Shown here: in pieces, positions 12,263 to 23,642 of the stretch
How positions within the stretch are numbered: the first letter of the stretch is position 1
How the letters are laid out: every line of letters begins with the position of its first letter
Assembly (NCBI RefSeq): GCF_033439725.1
Contig: NW_026944388.1
Location: 806,001-870,000 of the forward strand
DNA: 64,000 bases
Direction: 5' to 3'
Source: Neurospora tetraspora
Taxonomy: Eukaryota > Ascomycota > Sordariomycetes > Sordariales > Sordariaceae
The notes under the pieces: model-generated
What the model was told of the DNA's origin: nothing
The model's database searches: none
What the model saw: only the letters and a program-made list of their open reading frames with translations
Position numbers and translations under genes: made by a program

Positions 12263-14867
12263 ATGCCAGGCGCAAGCGTGGCTGTCGCGCCCACGGCGGC
12301 GCCTGCAACGACCACACCAGCACCAACATCAGCACCAACACCACGAAAGGCGCCGGGCGCTACACAGCCAGAGAGAAAATACAAGTGCCAGTTTTGTGCG
12401 AGGGCCTTTAGCAGGAGCGAACATCGCAGCCGCCACGAACGTTCACGTACGCTTCATCTCTTCTTCGTTCGATCTCTCTCCCTCTCTGTCCCGTTGGCCG
12501 ATTACCCGTCTCTTTCCTCTAGGCTTTTTGATCATGTTGCCAAACGGTCATGCTAACATACACTTCAGATACCAAGGAGCGACCATTCAAGTGTCTCAAG
12601 TGCAGAAGCACATTCGTACGACGTGATCTCCTCCTTCGACACGATCGCACAGTCCACGCCAAAGATGGCGGCATACCTCTTCACAGCGACGGGAAGCGTC
12701 GCGGTGGTCCCAAGGCGGCTCCTCGTCCTGCCACCGGGCCTGCCAAGACCCCCATGGACATCGACACTTCAGCTCTTGAGCAGTTAGAAGCCAGTAGTGA
12801 CGGTATATTTGATGTGGAAACCGCTGCAATGCTTGTCGCTGACCTTCAACATAAAGCCACCTCTCAGGCGCGAGCAAATGGCGCATCTTACGACGGCAAC
12901 GGGGCCATGTCCTTTTCGCAAACCAGCACTCCGACTATTGAGCCCTCCGTACCCTTCACCAACGGCTCGATCGGTCTTCCCCAGTGGGACAGCTTTATCT
13001 CCCACGATTCGAAGGCGCACTCGGTCATCTCAGGTGCCGGATCCTTCGATACGTCACATCCCAACCATATGGCCCCTATGGGCGGCCAACACATCAACGG
13101 ACTCCCGCTTTCGTCGCTTCCAGCTTCAGTGAACGGCACTCCCACTCCCCAGTCGCCATTCCTGCCGCACCGCACCCATACTCCTTTGGATGCTACTCAG
13201 GCTCACGCCGGCCAGAAGCCTCCTCCTCCTCAGATCAACAGCGATGAGGAGAGGAACATGATTCTGGACAACATCCGTGCCCACGATGCCGAGCACGCCC
13301 TCCCAGAAGGATTCCGCGTACCGAGCTTGCCATCGATTAACCGATACCTTGCAACATATTTCGGCTTGTTCCATCACCATCTCCCATTCCTACACCCGGC
13401 TTCGTTCGAGCCCACCCGAGTCTCACCACCGCTCCTTCTTGCCCTTCTCTCCATCGGTGCCCTGTATGCTTTTGATCAGGAGAATGCTTATATGCTTCAT
13501 ATCGGGTCGAAGATCTTGGTAAACCAATTTCTTCAGCATAAGGAAAATTTTAGCTCGCGCAAGTGCCCGCTCTGGACCATGCAGAGTTCTCTTCTTAACA
13601 TGATTTTCGCCAGCTGGAGTGGTGACCCCAAGGGACTCGAATGGGCTTGCTCAATCAAGAGTCTTCTCGCCAACATGGTTGCTGGCAATAGATATGAGCT
13701 GAAGCTTCGCCAAGAGGCTCGTGAAGGACGCCCCCCGACGCGCGCCGAGTGGGTTGAGGATGAAGGTTGCAGGCGTACTTACTATGCGGTGTACATCTTC
13801 TTCGGTCTTCTTACCCTGACGTTCAACCACACTCCGGCCATCAACTTCAACGAGTTCGAGGACCTGCAGCTCCCAGCCACCGAGTTCCTTTGGAACGTCA
13901 AGGTTGCTGATGAAGTGGCGTGGCAAAAGCATCTCGAGGCGTCTCCTGCCCCGACATTCATGGTGGCCCACGATAACCTCTTCCAGGGTGAGACGCTCAC
14001 GTATAGCGCTTTTGGAACGCGTGTTATGATCAATGCGCTCTTCCTGGAAGTTTGGTATCATAAGAGGAGTCCCGAGGCTTTGCAGGATGTGGTGACCGAG
14101 TACAAGCTCAGACTCGCCCTTGAGACGTGGGAGAAATCTCTAGAGTTCTGCGAGCACGAGACAGTAGCGGCCCCACTGCACACGCCTCAAACGGGCCATC
14201 CCTTGATTTTCAACGCCAAGGCCATGTATCGCAACGCGCGTGCTCGCTTGGAGGTGGATTTGAAGACGGTTCAGGAGGCCCTTCGGTACCACGACTCCTA
14301 TGAAGTCGCCGCTGCCATGTCGAATGCCCGGGATCGGGTAAGACGCTCGGACGAGATGATCAAGGTCATCCAGGTCTGCTATGACTGCATTGAGACTGCG
14401 GTCGACACTGGTGTCCGCTGGGTGGCTCGTACCTCGCCCACAAACTGGAGCATTGAGCACCCATTGTGCGGCATGGACCTCATGATCATTCTCAGCCTCT
14501 GGCTCTATCGTCTGGAACATGACGAGGAGCAGGCAACGGAAGAGGAGCAGGTCATGTACAAGCGTGTGCGAGAGCTGTTTACGAGGGGGCTCCAGGAGAA
14601 GATTGACGGCCATCTTGGCGCTGTTGTCGCGAGACTCTGGGCCTCGATGCTTGGTGAGGTCGTTGTTTGGGGGTAAGTGATTCCCGTGAACAGCCATTTG
14701 ACTATTTTCGGCTAACGTAATTTTGCAGAATCACCCGTGTGATGGCCGACTCATTCCGCCTTCATGAGCAAGCTCTCATCGGTTACGTCGATGACATTGA
14801 AGCATCCCCCAGTGTCACGACCCCTTCGATGACATCTCAAGGGGCCGATGAGGACAGCGTGTATTAG
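12263..14867 (+). CDS. C2H2 zinc-finger transcription factor with fungal_trans domain (Klf1/Adr1-like)
   Basis: This is a predicted nuclear sequence-specific regulator of 808 aa. Model: exons 12263-12446, 12569-14672 and 14729-14867. Both introns have GT/AG ends, with branch-like TGCTAACA at 12551 and GGCTAACG near 14710. Splicing joins RHERS to HTKERPF, recreating the classical inter-finger linker. Finger 1 (C42, C45, H58, H62) and finger 2 (C70, C73, H86, H91) both follow C-x2-C-x12-H-x3/4-H. Their recognition helices (RSEHRSR, RRDLLLR) suggest a G-rich site. A region at about residues 285-560, with motifs such as LATYFGLFHHHLPFLHP and RRTYYAVYIFFGLL, matches the fungal_trans regulatory domain. 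The ATG at 12263 is the first in frame and has a good context (CAAAATG). The combination resembles S. pombe Klf1-type proteins. The target pathway is unknown. Confidence 0.9.
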
Positions 14868-16936
14868 TTGTGACGAAGTTGACGATCTTATTTATGGTTT
14901 GTGAGGGTGGGGTTTCGGCATATACCTTTTTCGAGCGGTTTTGGGTTCTCGTCATTGTTCGGTTTCATCGCTTTCAGCGTTTCATTGTCGCTTCTCGCTC
15001 AAGAGTGATTTTCCAATTTCTGTTTTCCAATGGCTTCAGGGTTCATCGGCGCGAGGGGTGGGGGTCTGAAGGGTTTCCTTGATAATTCTTCTGGGGTAGC
15101 TGTGGCATTTCGCGTCTGCATGGTCGTGGTATTGGGCAATGATGGAGGGACAGGTTTGGTAATCCGGTTTCGCATTGGTCCCGAACGGCAGGAAGGAGGA
15201 TCAAGTCGCGCACAAAAGCTGGCGCAAGCATCTAATAATCCGCAAAAACCGACACGGTTTGCTGGTCCCATGTGGGAATATTTTTCCTTCTCACCTTGTC
15301 TCATTAGCTACGGCGCCCTTACCGCTTTATAATAACCCTTTCACGTCTTCGCCGCTGTTGTGTGCGGCGGCAGACATCTATCTCCTACTCGATTTTCCTT
15401 TCCAGCTTCTGATACCTTTGTTCTACTACACACTGTTGGCTTTGTTGTCGTTGTCTGTTTTATTTGCCGAATTCTCGCGCGTTCTGTTTTTTGCCTTAAT
15501 TATTCTAGTAACAACTTTTCCTCATTTCCTTTTTTTCATTACCCTTCTCTGTACTAGATATCAGGACTAGGAACGTTGTTTCTGAGCAGAAACAGGTGGA
15601 CTGCAGGAGCTAACGGACTAGTTGGGTTATGTTTTTGGTCTTTCCTTGTCTTTGGTCGTTTTCCTTGGGAATGAGCTTTGGTTCGGCGCATGGTTAGCGA
15701 GCTGAACCTAAAAGTTTGTTCAAGACATACAACAAATCTCCCCACAAGACTGATAGTTAATGCCGAATTGACATAAAAATTTCAATCTTCCTGGTCTCGC
15801 TTCTACCTCGTGAGTTGCGTGTTCAGACTTGGTGGGCTCGTGGGGCCAATATCTCGATTTTCTCCATATCAAGACAAGACAGGTCGTGTAACAGAAGTTC
15901 CTGCACGTAGCCACGATCAATATTTTTTCCTTCTCACTATCGCCAGCTTGTCTCGGAAACGCATGAGTACGTATTTTGAAGGCCGGAAACGTCACTCGAG
16001 TAGTGCTCTGATTGCTATCAAGTGCATTGCGAGCCTATTTCCATTTGAGTTCCCCTCTGTATCATGTTCTGTAGGAGATAGCAAACACTTTCCAAAAGCA
16101 GACGTCACTTGAGCCATCAAGTCCTCTCAAAGACGGCTGAACGCGCTTGAACGCGGTAAAAGAACAATGAGCACGTTTCATCTTTGAGATCAAGGAGACG
16201 AACCTTATCTTATTAGGAAGGAACACGTCTTTGCAGCTGGATCTAACAGTCGAACTGTTAACGGGTCGCGCCTGAAAGGGAAGGAACGCACGTAACGGGA
16301 CGAGGGGGAGAAGGTCAGATGGTGGGAAAGAACGCCTTTGTTGAAGCAGGTACCCGTCTGTTTGTTGCCGATATTGCTTCAGCTTCTTTCCTTTCTTGTA
16401 CACAATCAGTCTTTGATCCCCCACCCTCGTCTCTTTTCAGTCACTCAGTCCCAGCTCATTTCTTCCGACAACTTCTCATCTTCACTGTCGAGGGCGTTTC
16501 ACTCGTTCACCGCGCTTAGGTCGGGTTAACCCCTCTGCTCAACCCTTGCCCTCACTTCCATCCTCTCGCTCGATCAACAGTGTTCTTTTCATCCCAGATG
16601 AGCAAAGAAGAGCTCATCATCAACTTCACACTAGAGTCAACTCAAACCACCATACTTCATTCTCTATACTTTCTACCTTGCGGCTACCTTGCGGCCACCT
16701 TCTCTCTCTCGTCGGTCGTGTAACGGCTGCAAATCTGAGAACCGTCTGAGTCCACTCCTGCTTGGACATCAAGACACGCAGAAAGGAGAAACGCGATTCA
16801 CTCGTTGCATCTCACATCACAAATCTCTCTGTCTCACAGTCAAAGCGCGCTTCGGGACTCGGAACCCAACCTCCATCACTTCCCTTTCAACGAGAATCAC
16901 GAACCCTGCGTTTTATGAGCTTGTCTCAACTCCGCC
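14868..16936. other. Intergenic: 3' end of the C2H2 gene and pyrimidine-rich leader of the GH16 gene
   Basis: No gene is supported. Positions 15300-15560 are strongly T/C-rich, and a small inverted repeat with 7-bp arms (TAACAGT, 3-base loop) lies near 16244-16260. From about 16400 to 16936 the CT-rich character fits a promoter and 5' UTR for the downstream gene. Confidence 0.5.
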
Positions 16937-18176
16937 ATGATGCTATTGGCTATGACTGGCAACGCGCCTAAGCACGGTAGTGCTGGCTCTGGTTTCTTTA
17001 CCAAGCGCCCCTTCTCACTTTTCCACTCTCTTTGCCTTCTGGTCATTGCCTTGGCCTTTTCAGGACAAGTCCTTGCCGACTGCGAATGTGGCTATCAAAG
17101 TGATAACCTCGACGGCGTTTATCAGAATGTCTTCACCGATCTCATTGAGACGAACTTTGCCCGCATGCCCGATATTTCCACCAACACTGACTGGCTGCGC
17201 CAGGAGTTCAACGTGACCAAGTCCAAGGCTCGCGGAGAATATGGAGAGATGTTTTACATCAACGATGACGTGGAATATGTGGACAATATTGGCAACAGGG
17301 CCTCTGACGGCGTGCAGCTCATTGTCAGACAGGACCTGGTTGACGGTATGGTCCCCGTGGCGGAGATCGATACCGCGAGGCTGGATCTCTCCTATGGCAC
17401 TTTCCGGGCTTCGATGAAGTTGACGGCTACCCCTGGCACTTGTGCGGCATTCTTTTGGGTCAGTATCAACTCACCGTGTGCAATTCCTTTTTCGGACCCC
17501 GCTAACTTATTCTCCTTTGCAGTACTTCAACGACACCCAGGAGATTGACATGGAATTTCTGTCCAAGGAGTTCGACCACAGCAAGAACACTTATCCAGTC
17601 AACCTTGTGCTACAATCCCGAGCCGCCGCCGCGCATGGCTACGACGCCTCGCAAACCGACAACTTCATCAAGGCAAACCTGCCCTTCGACCCCACGGCTG
17701 ATTTCCACGAATACCGCATCGATTACAACCCAAGCGAGATTCTCTTCTACGCTGACAGAGAACTGCTCGCCAAGATGAATGGCTCCAACGTTCCGAGTCC
17801 TACTTCACATGGCCACCTGATCTTGTCGCATTGGAGCAACGGAAACCCCAAGTGGTCTGGCGGTCCCCCGAAGCAGGACGCGCATCTGGTCATCCGCTAT
17901 ATGAAGGCCTACTTTAACTCGACTGACCCTAAGAGAACACAGGATTGGAGCGGTCGGTGCAAGAATGCTAAAGCGCAGACCTCTGTGTGCAAGATTCCGG
18001 TTGTGACTAGGGAGAATCAGACTGCCAAAGATTACTTTTTTAGTGATTATCCGGACAAGGCAAAAAACCAGACGGTGTATGAGCCTACTAGTGGTGCGAG
18101 AACCTTTGAAGCGGTGGCGCGCTGGACATTGATGGTTATTTTGTTCATGGTTGGCTTTGCAGGGGGCTTCTTTTGA
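16937..18176 (+). CDS. GH16-family extracellular glucanase/transglycosidase-like protein
   Basis: Predicted 391-aa secreted enzyme of the beta-glucan-active GH16 fold (concanavalin A-like). Exons are 16937-17458 and 17523-18176. The intron starts GTCAGT, ends TTTGCAG and falls between codons, giving AAFFW-YFNDTQ. The GH16 catalytic motif EIDME lies at residues 181-185, with E181 as expected nucleophile, E185 as acid/base and D183 between them. The N-terminus has a hydrophobic stretch (about residues 28-46) after a basic segment, ending in VLA before DCECGYQ, which fits a signal peptide cleaved near residue 48. The C-terminus ends in a hydrophobic segment (WTLMVILFMVGFAGGFF), suggesting a GPI-attachment signal or membrane tail. 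Several N-x-S/T sites are present. It probably acts on cell-wall glucan, but the exact substrate cannot be told from the sequence. The second Met, at residue 6, is a possible alternative start. Confidence 0.88.
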
Positions 18177-20495
18177 GAACTGGTTTACTGTTCGATCCTG
18201 TGGCAAGGAGAACATATCAAGACACTCCTGTGGCAGGGGGAAAAGTACGATAGTATTAGTACCTGACGGTTTATATGCGTGTGCAAATTCCGTTCGATTT
18301 GCTTGCTCATTACCGGCCTATTTGTTGTAGGCTGGTCATCTGATGTTCTACCATAGTCCGGAGAACTGGCATATCTGAGGGCACAAATTGAGGTATCGGC
18401 CTCTGTAGGATCAAAGAAAGGGATGTCCATCATGGATTGTCCGAAGGAAAGTCTCCTGTTTGCAAGAAAATTGTCACTTTCATACGGCTTCAAGGACATA
18501 CCAGATATTGAGAGGGGCACACAGTATCAAAGCCACGTGTGGATAGACACCTCAACTCCCCCAGCAGGTAGTGAGGGTGCTCTACTCCAACTCTTTATAT
18601 AGTTAAAGCGTGGCGTGATAGCAAGAATACTACCCTCCAATGAGACCTGCATATTCAAAACCGGTCATCTCACATACCGTGACTTTTACCCCAGGATTTT
18701 GTGTGTCCCTGAAGTGGTGTGGGTGGGTGGCGCTTACGTTCGGAGCTTTTTCTCTTAGTGTTGTCCCACCCGTCAGTCGTTGTCAGATTTCCCCGGATTT
18801 TGGGCGCTCTTGGCTTATTTAGCTGCGCCGCTGCTTGGCTGCGCCGTTCGAAGCCGCCGCATTGACGTGTTGTTTTCACATGCTTCAGTTTGTGTGCATA
18901 TTTACAGAATCTCGAATTTGTCGTTGACTGCCGCTTAAGAGGAGAGGCACAGGTTACATCGAGTTTTTTGTTGTGTTTGATAGGTGGAGGTAGTAATAGC
19001 TACCCCAACTGCCTGTCTTGGGGGGACTTGAGATTAGGGAAGTATGCAATGATAGGATTGGAGAGGACGAACTTTTGAACTAAGTGTGGGAGGGAGGTGT
19101 AGACACTTCGGCCCTTTGTCAGTGCTTTACTCCCTCACTCACTCCACAAGAAATCTTCGGACAGAACGAAGTCAGATGCCACCACCCACTTTCATGTTCT
19201 TGTTCTTGTTCATGTTTTTTTTTCTTGTCCTTGTTGGGTTACTATATCACCAGTCACCTACACTAGTTAGATGGCTGGCAAGACTACTAAGGTAGGTAGG
19301 TATCAAACACTTCCTACCAATCCCTTCTCTTTGTAATCTCGAACCTTTTTGCATGCATGAGTGACATTCTATTTCCAACCGACCCAATACAATTGCGTTC
19401 AAGACCCAGCCAGACTTGCTGTTATGTATTATGCTGTTATGAAAAGTGAAACGGGGTGTACATAACACCCATCTTATACCCCTTTTATACCCGAGCCGTT
19501 AACGGCGGCATCAACTCCAGTCATCAACTCCCCGTTCGCCAAGTCGCATAACAACTCATGACGCTACTACCCCAATTTATCCCTTGCAGCAATGCATCGA
19601 TACGTGACCCCCTTTGATCGGCAGTTTCATCGAAACCGGACCGGGCCTGGATGACAACCTGACAACGTGTGTCTGGACTGGATGACCTGCAGACCTGTAC
19701 GCTAGACCTGCTGTTTGGATCGGAGAACCAGAGTAGTGTAAGGCGATCGATCATCAACGTCAACGTCAACGTCAACGTCAACGGCCAGAAGAAAAAAAAT
19801 GGGTCACCAGCCTTCGGGAATCCTTCTATTTGAGGAAGATGGGCCGCTTTGCTTCCCAATTCTCCTAACCAAAGCAGGACAGAGGTTGCCAAGGCAGCAA
19901 AGGGTCTCGTGTTCTTTCGGAGTTCTCGAAGGAGTGGATGGAAGAGGAAGATCTGAGAGGCTGCCAAGCTTGGATGTCCTAGACATAATGTCTAGGGTCC
20001 AATATCAGCGATGTGAAATGACGAATGATCTTGTGGGTGTGTCACAAGTTGAGGGCAGGTGTTCAAGTTTTTTCTCTCTTGGTTCTTAACCCTCCTCATA
20101 TCGTACGCGTAAGTTGGTGAGGTTTCCAGTACCATGGGTCTGGGTTTTGTCGTTGCATCTGTCTTTTTTTGACTGGAACCTGAAGGTAGGAACAAACAGG
20201 ATATAAAGTGGGCTTGCTCATCTGGACAGACAGACACCTTGATCTCAGTCAGTTCACAGAGAATCAGGATTCCTTTTTCTGCAGAAGGGGTAACATTTTC
20301 AAGCAAGAAAGATATTAAGAGGCATACCTACCTACCTGTCATCCTACCGACCTTACCGTCCCACCTGCTTTTCACTTTCTCATCTCTTTCAGACAAGCAG
20401 TTAGTGCCAGCAATCCTCCTGTCCTCACCGTTCATCTTCGTTCAACCATCATCATCAAGTCCTTCCACGAACAACAACCGGGCAACACAGCAACA
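18177..20495. other. Intergenic region between the GH16 and GH64 genes
   Basis: No gene is supported here. The stretch holds a hexamer repeat at 19755-19783 and a T-rich patch near 19190-19230. From about 20230 a CT/CA-rich leader precedes the GH64 start, with an ACCTACC repeat near 20324-20336. Confidence 0.5.
19755..19783. repeat. Hexanucleotide microsatellite (CAACGT)n
   Basis: Four perfect CAACGT units followed by a partial fifth unit in intergenic DNA. Confidence 0.9.
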
Positions 20496-22013
20496 ATGGC
20501 GACCCTCACCATCCCGCCAACCCAACAATCCACCACCGCAACCGCAGCCGCAACCACCACCCCCTTGGATGCGCCCATAACCACCCAAACAACCCCTCAA
20601 ACCCTCACCATCTCCCTCCAAAACAACACCCCCTCCCCCACCGTCTACGCCTACATAACCGGCCAAACCCTTTCCGGCGGCACCCTCTTCATCCTCTCCT
20701 CCACCGGCACCACCCCCTACACTTTCCCCTCGCCAATAACCCAAACCCTAACCCCCATCCCCTCCTCCCTAATCTCCATCCCGCTCAACCCCCCCTCCTC
20801 CCCACCTAAGACCGTCACAATCCCCCGCTTAGCGGGAGCACGGATCTGGTACTCGGTCGGTTCCCAACTCCAATTTTTCTTGAATCCGATTACCGGCCAG
20901 GAACAAGATGGTAAAGGGCGGGGGGTAGCGTTGGTAGAACCGAGTGTGACGAACGAGAGTGATGTCAACTATGAGAAGGAGTGGGGGTTTGCCGAGTTTA
21001 CGTTTAATGAGTATCAGCTGTTTGGGAATGTATCGATGGTGGATTTTGTGGGGAGGTGTCCTGTCTCTCTTGGAGTAATCAGAGATACGGGGAGGGCGGG
21101 AGATGTGCAAGAGGTGGAGGGGATGGGGTATGGAAGTGGATTAGATCGGGTTATTGATGGATTAAGACAGACGGGAGGGGATTGGGAAAAACTGGTCGTA
21201 AGAAGGAAACAAGATGGGGTGGTGACGAGGGTGTTGAGTCCCAATTCGGCGGTGGTGATGGCTTCCCAGAGGGGCGAGAGGTTGTTCAGCGGGTATTATG
21301 ACGGGTATGTGAGGGATGTTTGGGAGAAGTATAAGAGAGAAGATTTGGTGGTGGATACGCAGAATAAATGGGGGGTGGTTAGGGGGAGGGTTGATACGGC
21401 GACGGGGTTGTTGACGTTCCCTATCCCGGGTTCCGGCACTGGTGGGAAGATTACATTCGGACAGCCGTCGGCGGCGGATATCTTCTCTTGCTCCACGGGT
21501 CCGTTCGCCTTTCCACCGTTGCCGGCGAACCCGACCGAAGCCGATCTCGATGTCCAGGCGTTTCGAGGAAATGTCGGGGCGCGTCTGGCGGCGGCATTCA
21601 ACAGGAGTACGTTGTTGATTAATCCGAACCAACCGGCTGGCGAGGTGATCAGTACGTTCTACAAGAGCAATGCGGTGACGAACCACTATAGCAGGGTGGT
21701 GCATGAGAATAGCCCGGGAGGAAGGGGGTATGCGTTCCCATATGACGACGTGTCGAGGACGGAGGAGGAGAATGTGGCTGGGACGGTGGCAGCCGGGGAT
21801 CCCAAGGTTTTTGTTGTGGCGGTGGGTGGTGGAAAGGTGAACTTTGCGGCGTTGGGAACGGCGGGCGTGTCGAGTGCGGTGACTGCTACCGGCGGTGCGG
21901 AGAAGGGGGAGAAGAGGGTGGCTACTGAAGACAGAGGAATGAGAAGTGGGAGAGGGAGGGTAAAGAGAATCAGAGGGTTGTTGAGGAGGGCTGTGGGTTG
22001 GGTGAGAGGATGA
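20496..22013 (+). CDS. GH64 endo-beta-1,3-glucanase (thaumatin-like fold), no signal peptide
   Basis: Intronless gene for a 505-aa protein. Conserved GH64 blocks are present in order: RIWYSVGSQLQFFLNP (near residues 116-131), the WGFAEFTFNEYQLFGN block, NVSMVDFVG, HYSRVVHENSPGGRGYAFPYDDV near the C-terminal third, and a terminal DPKVFVVAVG strand. E167 and D183 are 16 residues apart, the same spacing I recall for the catalytic Glu/Asp pair of Streptomyces laminaripentaose-producing glucanase. The family cleaves beta-1,3-glucan. Unlike secreted members, the N-terminus is a Thr/Pro/Ala-rich tail (residues 1-40) with no hydrophobic signal, so the protein may be cytosolic or unconventionally exported. 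The C-terminal 40 residues are Arg-rich and look disordered. The ATG at 20496 follows a CAACA context. Family call is firm; cellular role is inference. Confidence 0.9.
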   Translation: MATLTIPPTQQSTTATAAATTTPLDAPITTQTTPQTLTISLQNNTPSPTVYAYITGQTLSGGTLFILSSTGTTPYTFPSPITQTLTPIPSSLISIPLNPPSSPPKTVTIPRLAGARIWYSVGSQLQFFLNPITGQEQDGKGRGVALVEPSVTNESDVNYEKEWGFAEFTFNEYQLFGNVSMVDFVGRCPVSLGVIRDTGRAGDVQEVEGMGYGSGLDRVIDGLRQTGGDWEKLVVRRKQDGVVTRVLSPNSAVVMASQRGERLFSGYYDGYVRDVWEKYKREDLVVDTQNKWGVVRGRVDTATGLLTFPIPGSGTGGKITFGQPSAADIFSCSTGPFAFPPLPANPTEADLDVQAFRGNVGARLAAAFNRSTLLINPNQPAGEVISTFYKSNAVTNHYSRVVHENSPGGRGYAFPYDDVSRTEEENVAGTVAAGDPKVFVVAVGGGKVNFAALGTAGVSSAVTATGGAEKGEKRVATEDRGMRSGRGRVKRIRGLLRRAVGWVRG

Positions 22014-23642
22014 GGTGTGGTTTTTGTTGTATCATTTTGCTTCTTCTGGCGCCTGTCTTTCCTGTATTTATGGTGATATTTTCATACACATAGCGATCAG
22101 TACCTATCTCGTCTTCGTTAACTAGACACGAATGTCAAAATAAGCTTATTTCGGTGATAGTGGAGCGGGAAGAGAGAGCTGACACTGTAGACGGTGCCGG
22201 TACCGTACAAAATCCGGAGCACAAAAAGGGGCAAGTAAACAAAGCCATCAATAGCAGGCAGGCGACGACTGAGTGTCCTTCACTCCACGGGTTTTTCAGA
22301 AGATGCCGGGCTCAAATCGCAACGTTTATCGCAACCAGACTTCTTGATGATGATAACAGTATTCCACAGCTGGATAGAGTTCGTCTTGTCCTGGAACCCT
22401 TGTGCAACGTTTGACATTGTTTTGTTTGAAGCAAGCATTGGCTGGTGTACACGTTACAAGCAGAGTTCCGTCAGTGGAGGCCCGGCCCGGCCTTACAGGT
22501 GGGTTCCGCTCGTCACAGCGGGTGTGGGGAGCGCGGGCTTAGCGCCCGAAATGGAGTGCAACACTGTAAACACAGTGGAAGTTCAGTGGCTGCCCGGTGT
22601 GGACCTTTTGATGGTTGACGTGAGGCTGCTCGGAAGTGCTCCAGTTCGCGCCAGTCTGCAAGAATCGAAGCCAAGGATAACCAAGGAAGCTTGAAGGAAA
22701 CATTGAGAGCGCGGCTGTGAGAGGTTGAAGAAAGAAAATGAGGAGACCCACGCATAACTGCGCCTGCTGAAAGTGCCCCGCACTTACTGCGTACTGGCGG
22801 CTTACACGCACAACACGTGGAGGGGAGCTCCAGTGACGTAATTGTACGTTTGGTGGTCGTTGGGGAAGGTGGGCTGGAACTGGCGTCATCAGCTCTTTCT
22901 CCACAACTTTTTTTTGTTTGAACCGCTCATTCTCTGGATGACACATGTTTTGGTTGTGCTTTGAAACAGCAGTCAATATTTGTCGGGTATGTCATGCACG
23001 ATGGTGTATTATACGAAAAGGGACGAGACTTGTGAACCGACACCAGAAAACGAAGCAGTGACAGCGACTGGAGAGTTGGAGATGGGATGGAGAAAGGGGA
23101 CGGGAACTTGGATGTGTGCTACTACGGCCGATCTATGGCTGGTACTTTGCAAACCTGAAGTGAACATCGCCAAGGAAGGGACCCTGAGATGTACGAGATG
23201 CGTACGAGCTGTCTTTTGAACCTTTCGGCGGCGACGATCAGTGGACATAATTTCCCCGAACAAGAGGGTGTGGAGATTCCATTCCGTCCGATGGACAAGC
23301 TCAGACGACGGAAGGCACGTTTGTTTGGCCAAGCCTCAGACGGTACCCCCTCCTTCCCAGAAACCAAATCAAGTCTGCAACAAAGACGTCAGCGGCCTCC
23401 GTGAAGCAATGAGGTAAGAGGCCAGTCTGGTGTAAAACTTCCATAGCCCAACGAAAAGGTCGTGTACCCCCACTCTCGACAGGAATAAAACGGCCGTCGA
23501 TTTCTTTCCTTTCTTCCACGTCTATCCTGTTCTCAATTACTGAAGATCTTTACACTTGATACCAATCCCTCGAGATACCCATCTGTTTACTTTCCACGAA
23601 CAAAAACACCACCCTAATTCTTGATACCCACCTTAGCCCATC
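22014..23642. other. Intergenic region
   Basis: No gene or strong repeat is supported. The last 200 bases before 23643 are C/T- and A-rich and look like a promoter and leader. Confidence 0.5.
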
